Positions 28,522 through 36,256 of a stretch of 64,000 bases of DNA are shown piece by piece. Every line of letters starts with the position of its first letter. Position 1 is the stretch's first letter. The notes under the pieces are model-generated. The model had not been told where the DNA came from. It worked only from the letters and a program-made list of their open reading frames with translations, and did no database searches. Origin of the DNA: an uncultured Dehalococcoidia bacterium (GTDB lineage Bacteria; Chloroflexota; Dehalococcoidia; Lucifugimonadales; UBA3495); contig OY282565.1 of assembly GCA_958296445.1 (NCBI GenBank), positions 620,001-684,000 of the forward strand. Direction: 5' to 3'. The translations under genes and the position numbers were made by a program.

Positions 28522-29055
28522 ATGGCCCGGATAAAGCTGGTGCCAACGGAGCAGTTGACGCCCGGACTCCGCCGGATAGCCAAGGATGCCGAAGCCCATA
28601 AGCTGAATCCGGCCATCTTTCGCGCCGCCGGGAATCTGCCGAAGGCGTATGAGGCTTTCTGGGCTTTCTATGGCCCCCTGAAGCTGGAGGGGCTGCTGGA
28701 GGCCCGGTTGAAGGAGTTGGTGCGGCTGAAGATTGCCGACCTTAACCAGTGCGCCACTTGAAAGTTGGGCCGCGCTGTGCCGGCGGTGCAGCAGGGTATG
28801 ACTGAGGAAATGGTGGCGTCGCTGGCCCACTTGGAGGACGCCGATTTGCCCTACCGCGAGAAGCTGGCCGTCCGTTTCGCCGAGCGGATGGCTACCGAGC
28901 ATCAGAACGTGGATGACGTTTTCTTTGCCGAGTTGCGCCGGGAGTTCAGCGACGCCGAGATTTTCGAGCTGGGGATGATAACCGGGCAGTTTATTGGCTA
29001 TGGGCGGTTGCTGGCGATGCTGGATTTGGAGAACCCGGAGGAGCCGGAGGGGTAG
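28522..29055 (+). CDS. AhpD/carboxymuconolactone-decarboxylase-like selenoprotein (CxxU, in-frame TGA)
   Basis: Read through the TGA at 28759-28761 the gene encodes 177 aa. AGGAGAAAGG precedes the ATG at 28522. Upstream of the TGA is ELVRLKIADLNQCAT; downstream, in the same frame, is a normal CMD/AhpD C-terminal half ending GQFIGYGRLLAMLDLEN. Family members have a redox CxxC exactly where Cys77-Ala-Thr-TGA80 stands, so the TGA replaces the second cysteine: CxxU. A 7-bp hairpin 12 nt after the TGA fits a bacterial SECIS. AhpD-like proteins act as thiol peroxidase partners or peroxidases. A nonsense pseudogene is possible but unlikely given full conservation on both sides. SelA/B/C/D genes are not in the window. 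Confidence 0.85.
28774..28792 (+). promoter_or_regulatory. SECIS-like hairpin after the in-frame TGA
   Basis: GCTGTGC (28774-28780) pairs with GTGCAGC (28786-28792): 7 bp including two G-U pairs, with apical loop CGGCG. The loop begins 20 nt after the TGA and has G at its second position. Both fit the known bacterial SECIS consensus (loop 16-37 nt from UGA, G in the first two loop bases). Confidence 0.65.
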
Positions 29056-29215
29056 GTTCCCTCAACGTATCTGCGGCAGATTGATTGAGGCCCAAATGCC
29101 GCACACCTATGACGCTATTGTCGTGCTAGTCAAGGATGGCGTCGGTTTGTATGAGGAGCTGCTTCAAATGATTAGCAGGCAAGAAGAGTTTTAATGAAAT
29201 CCAGAACCGGTATTC

Positions 29216-29725
29216 TTAACGTGCGGGGGTATTGGATTTCAGCCATTGCCGCCAGCAGACCAGGGCCAGGGAATACGCCAGCATTGCGGCGCTTTTGGTG
29301 TATCCCTTAGTCCGGCGCGCCAGACGGTTCAGCTTGCCCCGCCACGCCGAATGCAACCCTTCGTTCCAATTCACCGCCCCGCCCTTGCCAACCGCATGAC
29401 GACCGGGCGGAAACCAGCGGTACACCGGGTAAGCGTCGCTGCGGTACAGCTTCGCCTCCGGCAATCGCTGGTACAGCCGCAGAAACGGCGCCTCGCTGCG
29501 GTCGCCCACCTCGAAATCCACCCAGCGGCTCCCGTCGGCCTCGCTGATTACTGCGGTCCAAATCCAGCACTCCCTCCGCTTGTCCCCGCGCCTTGCTCCC
29601 GCATAGCTCCACATCTCATCGCAGGACACCACCGCCGCCAAGCGCAAACCCGCCGCCCCATCCGTCCGGCGGCGGCCCCGCTCCCGCAGCCCGCTCAGGG
29701 CTTGGCGCCCCTTTTTTTGACCCAC
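29216..29725 (-). CDS. IS1-type transposase, InsB-like catalytic half
   Basis: The catalytic frame, up to 169 aa if counted from its own ATG. It carries the IS1 DDE core: VVSCDEMWSYAG (first Asp), LYRSDAYPVY (second Asp) and VNWNEGLHSAWR (Glu), then an RRTKGYTKS tail. It has no good ribosome site of its own and overlaps the InsA frame at a run of seven A (plus-strand T at 29712-29718). A -1 frameshift there would make a fused transposase of about 254 aa, as in IS1. Confidence 0.85.
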   Translation of the reverse strand: MGQKKGRQALSGLRERGRRRTDGAAGLRLAAVVSCDEMWSYAGARRGDKRRECWIWTAVISEADGSRWVDFEVGDRSEAPFLRLYQRLPEAKLYRSDAYPVYRWFPPGRHAVGKGGAVNWNEGLHSAWRGKLNRLARRTKGYTKSAAMLAYSLALVCWRQWLKSNTPAR

Positions 29726-29979
29726 CCCTGCACCGCGGCGGCGCTGTAACCCAAAATCCGCCCAACGGCGCTCAGACTGTTGCCTTCCAGATACAAATCA
29801 ATGCCCCGTTCCTTGACCTCCGGCCCCGGACGGAGATAAGCCCCGCCGGGCAGGTGGCGGCGGCGGCAGTCCCCGCAGCGGTAAGCCTGCCGGCCGCCGG
29901 AGAACCCGTCCTTGCGCATCCAATTAGAGCCGCAGCCGGGGCAGCGGACATCATGGCGGTAAACCCGGGCCCGCGCCAT
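29695..29979 (-). CDS. IS1-type InsA-like DNA-binding half
   Basis: The product is 94 aa from the ATG at 29979, which has AGGAGG upstream. The N-terminus holds a zinc ribbon (CPGCGSNWMRKDG, then YRCGDCRRRH) and the rest an HTH region (LYLEGNSLSAVGRILGYS). This is the classic InsA layout: it binds the terminal inverted repeats, and alone can act as a repressor. The frame ends just after the A7 slippery run, where frameshifting gives the InsAB transposase. Confidence 0.85.
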   Translation of the reverse strand: MARARVYRHDVRCPGCGSNWMRKDGFSGGRQAYRCGDCRRRHLPGGAYLRPGPEVKERGIDLYLEGNSLSAVGRILGYSAAAVQGWVKKRGAKP

Positions 29980-30184
29980 CGCTAGGCCTCCTGCTAATGG
30001 ACTGGCAGCCAATTATAAATCCAATGCCCGCTTATGTTAAGAATACCCCAGAACCGGAAGGATTGACGGGCTTATGTTGCCGTGCTATGATGGCGGCAGT
30101 TGGTTGTGTTGGTTTGGTTGACGGGGGGTCTCGAAAGAGGCCCTTTCGTTTTGTTGCGAGATTCGGCCAAAGTGTGCTGGATGC

Positions 30185-30529
30185 TTAACCGGGGTTGTGG
30201 CGGATCTGGATTGTCCAGATGCCGGGGGGCCAGGGTTCCCAGATGGCTATTGTGCTGGAGATGAAAACCGCTTGAACTTCAATCGGCACATTCCGGCGAA
30301 TACGGAACTGAATTACCCCGTATGGGGCGGGTTCGCCATTAAGGCGCACCAGCTCGCCGTAGTCCGTGTCGTAACTGAATAGAGTGCGTTGCTCTCGCGT
30401 GGCCTGCCGCAACAGTTCCAAGTCTGAAGACTCGGCATTGCTTTCTTTGGCCCATAACACGTCGTGACCGGCTGCCCGCAGTTGGGAGACAGCTTCCGCC
30501 AGCATATTTACGTCAGCCAGCAGACGCAT
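30185..30529 (-). CDS. DUF5615 PIN-like toxin
   Basis: The product is 114 aa. The N-terminus MRLLADVNM gives the first acidic residue of the DUF5615 PIN-like fold, followed by LRAAGHDVLWAKE and FSYDTDYGEL, the second acidic cluster. These proteins are predicted RNases paired with DUF433 antitoxins. The ATG at 30529 is favoured over one at 30556 because the fold begins at MRLL. It overlaps the upstream DUF433 gene by 17 bp. Toxin activity is inference from family and context. Confidence 0.8.
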   Translation of the reverse strand: MRLLADVNMLAEAVSQLRAAGHDVLWAKESNAESSDLELLRQATREQRTLFSYDTDYGELVRLNGEPAPYGVIQFRIRRNVPIEVQAVFISSTIAIWEPWPPGIWTIQIRHNPG

Positions 30530-30866
30530 TTTCTTCCCATAGCGGGTAGCCGGCATCCCGCCACTGCCGTTCCTCTAGGCGTTCCTGTTCATCCATATCC
30601 CGTTGTAGTTTTTCCCATCCGCCAAGAGAAAGTTGGGCGCCGGTCTTAGTGTATTCGTGGCACGCTTTGATGTCTTCCCTAGTGATTAGGCCGGAGTAGT
30701 TCTCCAGCATATATTCGGTGGTGCCGCCCGGGCTGCGCATCAGATCCATCACGAATTCCACCGAAAGGCGGGTGCCTTTGATGGTGGGTTTGCCGCCGAG
30801 GATTTGGGGGTGGCTTACGATGCGGTCTTTCCATAGGTAGGTGTATTCTTTGGGGTCTATGGGCAT
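30513..30866 (-). CDS. DUF433 antitoxin-like protein
   Basis: The product is 117 aa. The segment DRIVSHPQILGGKPTIKGTR is the DUF433 signature, leading into a short HTH (LSVEFVMDLMRSPGG). DUF433 proteins usually neutralise a DUF5615 PIN-like partner and repress the operon, and here the partner overlaps its 3' end. The ATG at 30866 is where conservation begins; upstream in-frame codons to 31010 look unconserved. The C-terminal half (QLSLGGWEKLQRD onward) is a charged helix that may contact the toxin. Confidence 0.8.
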   Translation of the reverse strand: MPIDPKEYTYLWKDRIVSHPQILGGKPTIKGTRLSVEFVMDLMRSPGGTTEYMLENYSGLITREDIKACHEYTKTGAQLSLGGWEKLQRDMDEQERLEERQWRDAGYPLWEENASAG

Positions 30867-30922
30867 ATGGCCTCCGGGGGGCCGGGGTGGCTGGCCCCGG
30901 CACGTTGTGTTGGTGGGGGTGG

Positions 30923-32119
30923 TTAGTTGATTACCCCGTGGCGTTCTAGGATTTGGGCTAGTTCCGCTATTCCTTGGTAGTTTTCTTCGGGGGTTGGGTA
31001 GCCGAAGCATAGGCGGGCGGAGTTTTGGCCGCGGCCATCGGGGGAGAATTGGGTGCCGGAGTAGTAGCCTACGCCTTCTTGGAACGCCTGCTCTTGGATG
31101 GCTTCGAGGTTGGCTCCCTCGGGGAGGGTCAGCCAGATGTACAGGCCGCCCTCGGGACGGGTCCAGGTGGCGGCGTTGCCGAAGTTTTCGCCTAGGGAGG
31201 CCAGCATGGCGTCGCGCTTTACCCGCAGCGACTCGTTCTGCTCCTGCACGTGCTGCTCCAGCCCGCCGTGCTTGACGTATTCGGCGATGGTGAGGGCGGC
31301 GAAGTGGTTGACCGCCCCGCCCATCTTGAAGGCCCAGGCGCGGCTGATGACTTCGGGCGGGGCCGCCAGGTAGCCCATACGCATCCCCGGGGCGATGGTC
31401 TTGGAGAAGGAACCGACGTAGATCACCTGCCCGGTGTCGTCCAGCGAGTGGAAGGAAACTACGTCCTCGCCCTCAAAACGCAGGTCTATGTAGCAGTCAT
31501 CCTCGAACACCGGGACGCCGTGGCGCCGGGTGATTTCCAGCGTTTGGCGGCGCCGCTCTAGGGTCATAGTCCAGCCCAGCGGGTTTTGGAAGGTGGGGAT
31601 GGTGTAGAGATACTTGACGCGGCGGCCTTCGGCCTTTAGCCGCTGGATGGTGGAGTCCAGCTCTTCGGGGATGATGCCGGATTCGTCGCACTTGACGCCC
31701 ACCACGTTGGCCTGGTAGCGGTGCAGGGAGCGGAGGGTGCCGAGGTATAGAAACTCCTCGGTCAGCACGGTGTCGCCGGGGTCGGTTAGGGCTTGGATTA
31801 CCATAGAGATTGCCTCGCCGGAGCCGCCGGTCAGTACTAGGCCGCCGTCGGGGTCTACGGTCATATTGCGGCTGCGGGCCAGCCGCTCGGCCACCAGCCG
31901 CCGCAGTTCCGGGTAGCCGCCGGGGTCGGTGTAGTAGGCTAGGTCGCGGCCCTCGCGGGACAGCACGCTGCGCACGGCGTCGGCCAGCCCGTCCAGGGGT
32001 AGGGTGTCGGGGTTGGGGTAGGCTACGGCGAAATCGTAGCGGGCATGGCGGGTTTTGCCGGGCGGCGTTTCCGGCACTCCGGCGGCGAACAGTTCTTGGT
32101 AGCTAAATCTGTCGGGCAT
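30923..32119 (-). CDS. PLP-dependent aminotransferase (class I/II, aminoadipate-aminotransferase-like)
   Basis: The product is 398 aa from the ATG at 32119 with AAAGGAG. It is a fold-type I aminotransferase: LTGGSGEAISMV binds the cofactor phosphate, YTIPTFQNPLG and VFEDDCYIDLRF contain conserved Asn and Asp, and GSFSKTIAPGMRMGY holds the Schiff-base lysine. The pattern is closest to the 2-aminoadipate/aromatic and MocR-like group, without an N-terminal regulator domain. Donor and acceptor are not predictable. The gene stands between the DUF433 pair and the paired nuclease-like genes, all leftward. Confidence 0.88.
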   Translation of the reverse strand: MPDRFSYQELFAAGVPETPPGKTRHARYDFAVAYPNPDTLPLDGLADAVRSVLSREGRDLAYYTDPGGYPELRRLVAERLARSRNMTVDPDGGLVLTGGSGEAISMVIQALTDPGDTVLTEEFLYLGTLRSLHRYQANVVGVKCDESGIIPEELDSTIQRLKAEGRRVKYLYTIPTFQNPLGWTMTLERRRQTLEITRRHGVPVFEDDCYIDLRFEGEDVVSFHSLDDTGQVIYVGSFSKTIAPGMRMGYLAAPPEVISRAWAFKMGGAVNHFAALTIAEYVKHGGLEQHVQEQNESLRVKRDAMLASLGENFGNAATWTRPEGGLYIWLTLPEGANLEAIQEQAFQEGVGYYSGTQFSPDGRGQNSARLCFGYPTPEENYQGIAELAQILERHGVIN

Positions 32120-32138
32120 AGCAGCGGCTCCTTTACGG

Positions 32139-32891
32139 CTAAATGGGCGGCGGATAGCGGACGGGAATATCGTTGGTGTCGATGAAAACGTCGAGGACGT
32201 AGGCCCCAACCCACGGGTTCAGGGCGTAGTTGGCCTGCGGGCCTTGCCGCACTCCCAGAAACGTTTCCTGCAAGCGGATGGCGGCCTGCCATTCTTCAAC
32301 GGATTTAGGCCCATTCATTTCCGCGTCGTTCAGGAAAAAGAGGTTTACCAGCCAGGCGTCGTGGCCGTTGAGCTCCCGCAGCCAGTACAGGTGGGCTAGG
32401 CGGTTGGCGTACTGGTAAAAGCTGGTTGACCAGTCGGCCGGGGATTTGGAGTTCAGGAAAGTCTTGACGGCGTTGAGGCTTTGCTGGATTTGTTGCCGCG
32501 CAGATTCGCCGCGGGCCTGCGATGGGGCGGTGACCATTTCGGGGATGTGGGCCTTTGCCTCTACTAACAGGATTTGCCCCTTGTCGGTGACGGCTAGGGC
32601 ATCCCATTGGGGGCCGAACCGGGGCCAGAAATCGGACAGTTCGCCGGGCGTCTGCGGCGACGGCTGCCGGAAATGGGGGGAACCGGCCAGCCGGTCTACA
32701 AAGGACTGGTCGCGGTATTCGGCATAGTGGTCGGACGCCAGGGGCGAGCGCCAGTCAACGGCGCCGGGCGGTTGGGGCAGCCGTTGGGCGATGGCGCCGT
32801 CCAGCAGTTGGGGGCGGCAGCTGACTAGGATTTGCAGCCACTTGCGGCTGCCCCGGTTGGCGGCAGGCGGGTCGGTTATGGTGCGGGTCAT
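32139..32891 (-). CDS. PD-(D/E)XK nuclease-like protein, paralog 1
   Basis: The product is 250 aa. The centre reads WDALAVTDKGQILLVEAKAH: a conserved Asp, then Glu-x-Lys, the core of the PD-(D/E)XK nuclease fold. WLQILV near the N-terminus and FYQYANRLAHLYWLRELNG after the core are shared with the next gene. I do not recognise a named family. Its ATG overlaps the stop of the upstream paralog by 4 bp, so the two are translationally coupled. A nuclease role, perhaps in defence, is inference. The aminotransferase gene follows on the same strand. Confidence 0.65.
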   Translation of the reverse strand: MTRTITDPPAANRGSRKWLQILVSCRPQLLDGAIAQRLPQPPGAVDWRSPLASDHYAEYRDQSFVDRLAGSPHFRQPSPQTPGELSDFWPRFGPQWDALAVTDKGQILLVEAKAHIPEMVTAPSQARGESARQQIQQSLNAVKTFLNSKSPADWSTSFYQYANRLAHLYWLRELNGHDAWLVNLFFLNDAEMNGPKSVEEWQAAIRLQETFLGVRQGPQANYALNPWVGAYVLDVFIDTNDIPVRYPPPI

Positions 32892-33589
32892 TGCCTAGCC
32901 TCAATGTCTTTCACGTCAATAAAGGCGTGAATGATGCGGTCGCTAAGTGGGTGTCTTTGGCGGATTCCCATAATCCTGTCTTGATACCGAATGACTGATT
33001 CCCATTCCGCAGGTGTGGCAGGGACGAAAGTATCTCCTGATGCCATCTCTCTGTCATTGAGGAAATATAACAGCACCAAGTAGGCGTCCAAGCCGTTTAG
33101 CTTGTGAAAAAGGTAAAGGTGAGCGAGACGGTTTGCGTATTGATATACGCCGGTCGTCCAATCTACCGCGTACTCTGATGATCGGTGTATGTATCCTTTG
33201 GTTTCATTAAGGCTTGAATGTATTTTTGTCAAAGAGATGGGGTTTTTGGCTCCCAGTGTGCTTCTCAGTTCCGCTACGTGCGATTTGGCCTCGACCAGCA
33301 GTATTTGTCCCTTATCCGCCTTTCCAAGTCCATCCCATTTCGGCCCCAGCTCAGGCCAAAATCTGCTGCGGGGAAATTTGGACAGGCTGATTTCCAGCCT
33401 GTCCAAAAATTCCGAGTCCCTGTATTCTTTATAGCCGTCACATTTCAGAGGGGACAGCCATTGAATTTTTCCGGGCGACGATTTCAGCTTGCCGCAAATC
33501 TCCCGGTCAAGCAATTTCGGGCAGTCGTTGACCAGAATTTGCAACCACTTTTGACTGCCTTTGTCAGCTTTGCCGTGTTTCGTGGGCAT
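32888..33589 (-). CDS. PD-(D/E)XK nuclease-like protein, paralog 2
   Basis: The product is 233 aa and is the first gene of the overlapping pair. It keeps the same layout as paralog 1: WLQILV near residue 15, the core WDGLGKADKGQILLVEAKSH, and VYQYANRLAHLYLFHKLNG. Base composition is less GC-rich than paralog 1, with more A/T at third positions, so the two copies may have separate histories or one may be newer here. The ATG at 33589 lies 12 bp behind the stop of the ThDP-enzyme gene. Function is unknown; the Asp...Glu-x-Lys core suggests DNA or RNA cleavage. Confidence 0.65.
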   Translation of the reverse strand: MPTKHGKADKGSQKWLQILVNDCPKLLDREICGKLKSSPGKIQWLSPLKCDGYKEYRDSEFLDRLEISLSKFPRSRFWPELGPKWDGLGKADKGQILLVEAKSHVAELRSTLGAKNPISLTKIHSSLNETKGYIHRSSEYAVDWTTGVYQYANRLAHLYLFHKLNGLDAYLVLLYFLNDREMASGDTFVPATPAEWESVIRYQDRIMGIRQRHPLSDRIIHAFIDVKDIEARQ

Positions 33590-33601
33590 TGACGATCTCC
33601 C

Positions 33602-35257
33602 TTAGTAATACCGCGAAAAGACCGGCTCTTCGCGGGTTATGATTTCGAGGACTACGGGTTGGCCGGTGGCGGCTGTGGCTTGGGCGCGGGTTAGGGCGGG
33701 GGCTATGTCAGCGGGCTGGGTGATGGTTTCGGCGTGGCAGCCGAGGCTGTCGGCCATTTTGGTGTAGTCGCCGGTTAGGAACTTGGAGCCGTATTTTTCG
33801 ACGGCGATGGGGATGTTCTTTTCGTAGCCGCCCATAGCGCCGTTGTTGATTATGACGGTGATGGTGCCGATGCGGTTGCGGCTGGCGGTCTCAAAGTCGG
33901 TGCCGCACATACCTACGGCGGTGTCGCCCATCAGGTTGACTACGGTTTTTTCCGGGGCGGCCAGCTTGGCTCCCATAGCGTAGCCTAGGCCGGCGCCTAG
34001 CTGGGTGGAGTTGCCCCAGCCGATGTAGCCGCGAGGGGTGGTGGTTTCGTAGAAAGGCACAATCTGGTCGCGGGGGTTGCCGGAGTCGTGGGTTACGATG
34101 CTGTTGGCCTTGTCCAGCCCGTTGTTCAGTTCCCAGACTACGCGGTAGGGGCTGATGGGGACGTCGCTGGAGGTGAGGCGGGGCATCCACTCGGCCAGCC
34201 ATTCCTGCTTGATGCGGGCGATTTCGGCGGCGGTTTCCGACTGGGCCGGGCCGGAGGCAGGGCGCCGCCCGCGGTCGCCTAGGGCGTTCTTGACTTCGCC
34301 GATTAGCTGGCGCAGCACCAGTTGGGCGTCGCCCAGCAGCATATCGTCCAGCCCGTACTCGCCGTTGAGGTCGCGGTCGTCCACGGTGGACTGGATTACC
34401 GCCTTGCCTGCGGGAACGGGGGCGGAGGCCAGGGTTTTGTTGAAGCTGGTTCCGATGCCGAAAACTAGGTCGGACTTGCGCAGGAATTCGCCGACGGCGC
34501 GGGTGCCGGTGTTGCCGCCGGTTCCGAGGGCCAGGGGGTGGTTTTCGGGGAAGCCGCTCTTGCCTAGGGTGGTGGTCATAACCGGCGCATTGAGGAGTTC
34601 GGCCAGCTCCACCAGTTCGGGGGTGGCCTCGGCGTAAAGGACGCCTTGCCCGGCGTAGATGACCGGGCGGGCGGCGTCGAGCAGGCGGCGGGCCACGCGG
34701 GCGGCGTCGGCCGGGTCGGCGGCGGTGCGGCGTTTGGTGATGGGCTGGTAGAAAAACAGGGATTCGTCAATTTCGCCGTTCATCACGTCGGACGGGGTTT
34801 CCAGCACTACCGGGCCGGGCGGGCCGGCGCGAAGCTGGGTATAGGCGCGGCGGAGCATCTGCGGCACGCGCTCAGGGGAGTTAATCATTCCGGCCCACTT
34901 GGCGACGCCGCTGTAGTTGCGGGTGGCGGAGAAGTCGGAGGTCATTGTGGTGCGGCTGGAGCCTTCGTGGCCGGGCAGCATCAGGATAGGCACGTTGTCG
35001 GCGAAGGCTTGGGCCACGCCGGGGAAAGCGTTTTCGATGCCGGGGCCGGCCTGGACTAGGCAGACGCCGGTTTTGTGTCCGTTGTTGACGCGGCTGTAGG
35101 CGTCGGCCATATTCACCGCGCCGCGCTCCATGCGGGCGATGACCGGGCGGATGCCGGCCGCGGCGATGGCGTCAATCAAGGGGTTGTTGGGGAAGCAGAA
35201 GGCGAGTTCCACGCCTTCCTGCTTGAGGATGCTGGCGATGGCGGTTTTGCCCTGCAT
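33602..35257 (-). CDS. Thiamine-diphosphate-dependent enzyme (acetolactate-synthase-like)
   Basis: The product is 551 aa. It has the three domains of the pyruvate-oxidase/acetolactate-synthase family: an N-terminal Pyr domain with the catalytic Glu in ARMERGAVNMADAY, a middle domain with GQGVLYAEATPELVELAE, and a C-terminal PP domain where GDTAVGM...NNGAMGGYE binds Mg and diphosphate. The reaction could be a decarboxylation or carboligation; the loss of typical FAD-binding text argues against true acetolactate synthase. GGAGG lies close to two adjacent ATGs (35260 and 35257). It is one of several catabolic enzymes in the window. Confidence 0.85.
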   Translation of the reverse strand: MQGKTAIASILKQEGVELAFCFPNNPLIDAIAAAGIRPVIARMERGAVNMADAYSRVNNGHKTGVCLVQAGPGIENAFPGVAQAFADNVPILMLPGHEGSSRTTMTSDFSATRNYSGVAKWAGMINSPERVPQMLRRAYTQLRAGPPGPVVLETPSDVMNGEIDESLFFYQPITKRRTAADPADAARVARRLLDAARPVIYAGQGVLYAEATPELVELAELLNAPVMTTTLGKSGFPENHPLALGTGGNTGTRAVGEFLRKSDLVFGIGTSFNKTLASAPVPAGKAVIQSTVDDRDLNGEYGLDDMLLGDAQLVLRQLIGEVKNALGDRGRRPASGPAQSETAAEIARIKQEWLAEWMPRLTSSDVPISPYRVVWELNNGLDKANSIVTHDSGNPRDQIVPFYETTTPRGYIGWGNSTQLGAGLGYAMGAKLAAPEKTVVNLMGDTAVGMCGTDFETASRNRIGTITVIINNGAMGGYEKNIPIAVEKYGSKFLTGDYTKMADSLGCHAETITQPADIAPALTRAQATAATGQPVVLEIITREEPVFSRYY

Positions 35258-35390
35258 CATTCCTCCAGGCGACAGGTTCGGGGCAGGTTTGGGGATGATT
35301 GTACTACGAATGGGGGTTGAACGCTGAGAGCGCAAAGGACGCCGGGGTTTCCGGAGTAAATTTTTTTGGCGTTATTTATGCCCTCGGCGT

Positions 35391-35714
35391 TTAATACAGG
35401 CCCTCGTCGGAAAAGAAGGGCTGGGCGGCGTCCTCGCTGGGCTGGGCCAGCAGCCGGGCGGTGTTGAGCAGGCAGGCGCGGCGGTAAAGGACGAGGATGG
35501 CCTGGTTCAGCAATACTTGGGGCTTGTTGATGCTGCGCCCGTGCTTGAGGGCCAGCCAGGCGGAATGCCCGGCGGCGAAATACTGCTCCAGAAAGTCGGT
35601 AGGCTCCACCTCGGCGGCGCAAGCATCCAGAATTTCGGTGGGGGCGTCGGCGCAGAGGATACCGGGTTGCTCCGCGGCCATGCGGAGGAAGTGCTGCTCG
35701 CGGTCAGGCTCCAT
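35391..35714 (-). CDS. Hypothetical protein
   Basis: The product is 107 aa. It is mostly helical with CADAPTEILDACAAEVEPTD and a run of alanine/leucine-rich text. No domain is recognised and no ribosome site is seen before the ATG. It lies between the ThDP gene and a divergent antitoxin-like gene. It could be real, given natural-looking protein composition, or a chance frame. Confidence 0.35.
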   Translation of the reverse strand: MEPDREQHFLRMAAEQPGILCADAPTEILDACAAEVEPTDFLEQYFAAGHSAWLALKHGRSINKPQVLLNQAILVLYRRACLLNTARLLAQPSEDAAQPFFSDEGLY

Positions 35715-35780
35715 AAGCTGTACCAGCCTTGAACTCGGTTTAGGGAAATATGATACGATAATGCGGCACGGAGGCGGAAT

Positions 35781-36002
35781 ATGGCAACAGTGAAACAGGA
35801 AGAGGTTACTATTCGGGTTGAATCGGGGCTGCTGACCGGGCTGCGGAAGATTGCCGAAGCCGACGGGCGGGAGCTGGACGCGGTGGCCGAAGACGCATTC
35901 CGGGAGTACGCCAAGCTAAACTCCAGGAACGGCGCGGATGATGAAGTGGTGGCTCATTTTGCCCGGCACGATACCGGGAACTCTGTTCCTAGAACGCAGT
36001 AA
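35781..36002 (+). CDS. Antitoxin-like protein of the Doc operon, first copy
   Basis: The product is 73 aa with GGAGG before the ATG. The text VTIRVESGLLTGLRKIAEADGRELDAVAEDAFREYAKL fits a small ribbon-helix-helix-like DNA-binding antitoxin. It is paralogous to the next gene, which repeats V--(E/K)--(L/V)-VES/D-LL-G-R-IA---GRE. It is the first gene of a three-gene operon ending in a Doc/Fic protein. The C-terminal tail (VAHFARHDTGNS) would be the toxin-binding part. Confidence 0.6.
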   Translation: MATVKQEEVTIRVESGLLTGLRKIAEADGRELDAVAEDAFREYAKLNSRNGADDEVVAHFARHDTGNSVPRTQ

Positions 36003-36016
36003 TGGAGATGAAGGAT

Positions 36017-36256
36017 ATGGTGACGGTAAAACGGAAAGGGCTTTCCGTCGAGGTTGATTCGGCATTGCTCGACGGTATGCGCTATATTGCAGCTACCGAA
36101 GGCCGCGAGTTCCGGGAAATTCTGGAAGAGGCGATGAGTGCGTACCTTGTCCAGCAATCGGGTATTGAATCAAATCGCTATGACAGGGAGATTACACCGC
36201 ACTTTCACGCGGTTATAGCGAAGTATCGCAAGCTGCATAGGCGCGTATCTGAATGA
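36017..36256 (+). CDS. Antitoxin-like protein of the Doc operon, second copy
   Basis: The product is 79 aa from the ATG at 36017, which has GAAGGAT upstream; an ATG at 36002 would add five residues. The sequence LSVEVDSALLDGMRYIAATEGREFREILEEAMSAYL parallels the first copy. The tail HFHAVIAKYRKLHRRVSE is longer. The stop overlaps the start of the Doc-like gene as ATGA. Two antitoxin-like paralogs ahead of one toxin is unusual and could mean dose control or binding of two targets. Confidence 0.65.
   Translation: MVTVKRKGLSVEVDSALLDGMRYIAATEGREFREILEEAMSAYLVQQSGIESNRYDREITPHFHAVIAKYRKLHRRVSE

Larger units (their letters stand above)
29209..30047 (-). mobile_element. IS1-family insertion sequence with target duplication
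   Basis: The element is 839 bp. Its ends start GGTATTCTTAAC and close GTTAAGAATACC; a second matching block (ATTGGATTT versus AAATCCAAT) follows inside each end. It is flanked by an 8-bp direct repeat CCAGAACC at 29201-29208 and 30048-30055. Two overlapping transposase frames on the minus strand are joined by a seven-A run. The copy appears intact and recent. It inserted in intergenic DNA behind the selenoprotein gene. Confidence 0.9.

Noticed and set aside
28759..28761. Two separate genes or a nonsense pseudogene at the in-frame TGA
   Set aside because: Both halves fit one family, TGA replaces a conserved Cys, the second half has no start signal of its own, and a SECIS-like hairpin follows. 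Pseudogene remains the main alternative.
29096..29194. 32-codon frame after the selenoprotein gene
   Set aside because: Short, without ribosome site or known domain; may be a remnant but not supportable.
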